Part shown: positions 63,498 through 64,000 of the stretch, in pieces | How the letters are laid out: each line of letters starts with the position of its first letter | How positions within the stretch are numbered: position 1 is the stretch's first letter | DNA from: Mangrovibacter phragmitis | GTDB taxonomy: Bacteria; Pseudomonadota; Gammaproteobacteria; Enterobacterales; Enterobacteriaceae | Assembly: GCF_001655675.1 (NCBI RefSeq) | Contig: NZ_LYRP01000005.1 | Span: 1-64,000 of the forward strand | DNA: 64,000 bases | Direction: 5' to 3' | Notes under the pieces: generated by a model | Seen by the model: only the letters and a program-made list of their open reading frames with translations | Database searches by the model: none | What the model was told of the DNA's origin: nothing | Translations under genes and position numbers: made by a program

Positions 63498-63523
63498 CCG
63501 GCACCTGCATAATCAGGTGCCGG
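63498..63523. repeat. 10-bp perfect inverted repeat
   Basis: CCGGCACCTG (63498-63507), loop CATAAT, CAGGTGCCGG (63514-63523). It lies within the small ash-like reading frame and probably forms a strong RNA hairpin. A second structured segment nearby (about 63614-63633) has an imperfect stem capped by GAAA. Confidence 0.7.
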
Positions 63524-63555
63524 GATTGAGACCCCGATCTATCAGAAGACACTAC

Positions 63556-63693
63556 ATGCTGCTGCGTGTACTATGTGTTGCGACCTCGCTCACCCAAATT
63601 ATGGTGGGCTGCGCAGGGGAACCGAAAGGTTCGCCGGGTTCTCTGATAGCCGGTAGTCTCAACTCTGTTCAGCCCACCACCAGTAAAGATTGA
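63556..63693 (+). CDS. Ash/Icd-like small reading frame, P4-type element
   Basis: From ATG 63556 a 45-residue frame begins MLLRVLCVATSLTQIM and continues VGCAGEPKGSPGSLIAG. The phrase resembles the Ash/Icd-like small proteins of P4-type satellites (their VGxxGxPKGxP phrase). The frame is open further upstream to 63448. It lies over strong RNA hairpins, so it may be a regulatory RNA rather than, or as well as, a protein gene. Family call is by resemblance only. Confidence 0.45.
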   Translation: MLLRVLCVATSLTQIMVGCAGEPKGSPGSLIAGSLNSVQPTTSKD

Positions 63694-63738
63694 GACCTTT
63701 CTGTGGTGGATTATCAGTCTATCGGAGAGCGTTATCTA

Positions 63739-64000
63739 ATGGCTACAACCTCTTGTTTCATCCACTCTTTACTTACCCTGCCCGTTTGTGACCAGACAGA
63801 TTTCACCGTGCTGGCACGCCACTGTGAACACCTGGCAGATGCCCTGCTGGAATGTACTGATCCACTGTTACGCCTTGCACTGTGTGAAAGGCTGAATACC
63901 AGCCTCAGCCTGTTACGCCCCACATTGCTGGAACCTGTTCCCGCACATTTGGCTGAAAGCCTGACAACAGACAGTATGGCACCAGAAAACCCGGAGCCAG
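63739..64000 (+). CDS. Partial unrecognised protein running off the window
   Basis: An open frame from ATG 63739 runs without a stop to the end of the window, giving at least 87 residues beginning MATTSCFIHSLLTLPVCDQ. GGAG lies about ten bases upstream. It carries HCEHLADALLECTDPLLR and similar leucine-rich stretches. By position after an Ash-like frame it may belong to a P4-type satellite; I do not recognise it. Confidence 0.65.
   Translation, partial: MATTSCFIHSLLTLPVCDQTDFTVLARHCEHLADALLECTDPLLRLALCERLNTSLSLLRPTLLEPVPAHLAESLTTDSMAPENPEP

Overview
The window looks like a chromosomal segment from an enterobacterium (Enterobacterales, most likely Enterobacteriaceae or a close family). The evidence is a class I fumarase C-terminus, a YoaK-type 30-residue membrane protein, a CspA-family gene followed by a YmcF/YnfQ-type zinc-ribbon gene, a YnfU-like zinc ribbon, an MdtABC-type efflux set, and an E. 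coli/Xenorhabdus-type aryl polyene cluster. No tRNA, rRNA, complete insertion sequence or CRISPR array was seen. The species cannot be fixed from sequence alone.

Layout. 1-3.6 kb: fumarase tail, two related palindromes, an unrecognised 271-residue gene next to a PAS-GGDEF cyclase, a decayed Bcr/CflA transporter and a coiled-coil membrane gene with 33-bp tandem repeats. 3.7-13.7 kb: a LysE/RhtB exporter gene, then two divergent transcription units around a LysR gene. Leftward are a fused amino-acid ABC permease-ATPase, a PhyH-type dioxygenase, a solute-binding protein and a class II aldolase. Rightward are a flavin monooxygenase, a RidA protein, a DUF1028 protein and an ArgE-type M20 hydrolase. 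Together they look like an import and catabolic pathway for an amino-acid-like compound that I cannot name. 13.8-23.7 kb: a Gfo/Idh/MocA oxidoreductase and a four-gene RND efflux operon (adaptor, two pumps, outer-membrane factor; MuxABC-OpmB order). 24.0-25.8 kb: a methyltransferase divergent from an XRE/MmyB regulator.

26.1-41.2 kb: a complete aryl polyene (APE) cluster of 18 genes on the plus strand, mostly overlapping by 4 to 32 bases. It holds two acyl carrier proteins, an aryl-acid AMP ligase, ketosynthases with a chain-length-type partner, a ketoreductase, two dehydratases, a thioesterase, a methyltransferase, acyl- and glycosyltransferases, and an export set (LolA-like carrier, MMPL pump, lipoproteins). 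The expected product is a membrane-anchored yellow aryl polyene lipid.

41.3-51.5 kb: an accessory stretch. It carries a SnoaL-like gene divergent from a LysR gene, an XRE-cupin regulator, a GNAT gene, and an AT-rich block with a putative HExxH zinc protease of type-III-effector appearance. A secreted AroQ-gamma chorismate mutase, a Tat-exported aryl-sulfotransferase-family protein, a secreted carboxylesterase and a DsbA-family protein follow. 52-57.8 kb: a chemoreceptor, yoaK, and a 1059-residue sensor joining Cache, amino-acid-binding and HD-GYP domains. 58-63.3 kb: the cold-shock operon, a YnfU-like gene, a ketopantoate-reductase-like gene, a Nudix gene, an AraC/SDR divergent pair and a small membrane protein. 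From about 63.4 kb a palindrome-rich stretch with Ash/Icd-like small reading frames may be the edge of a P4-type satellite; its last gene runs off the window.
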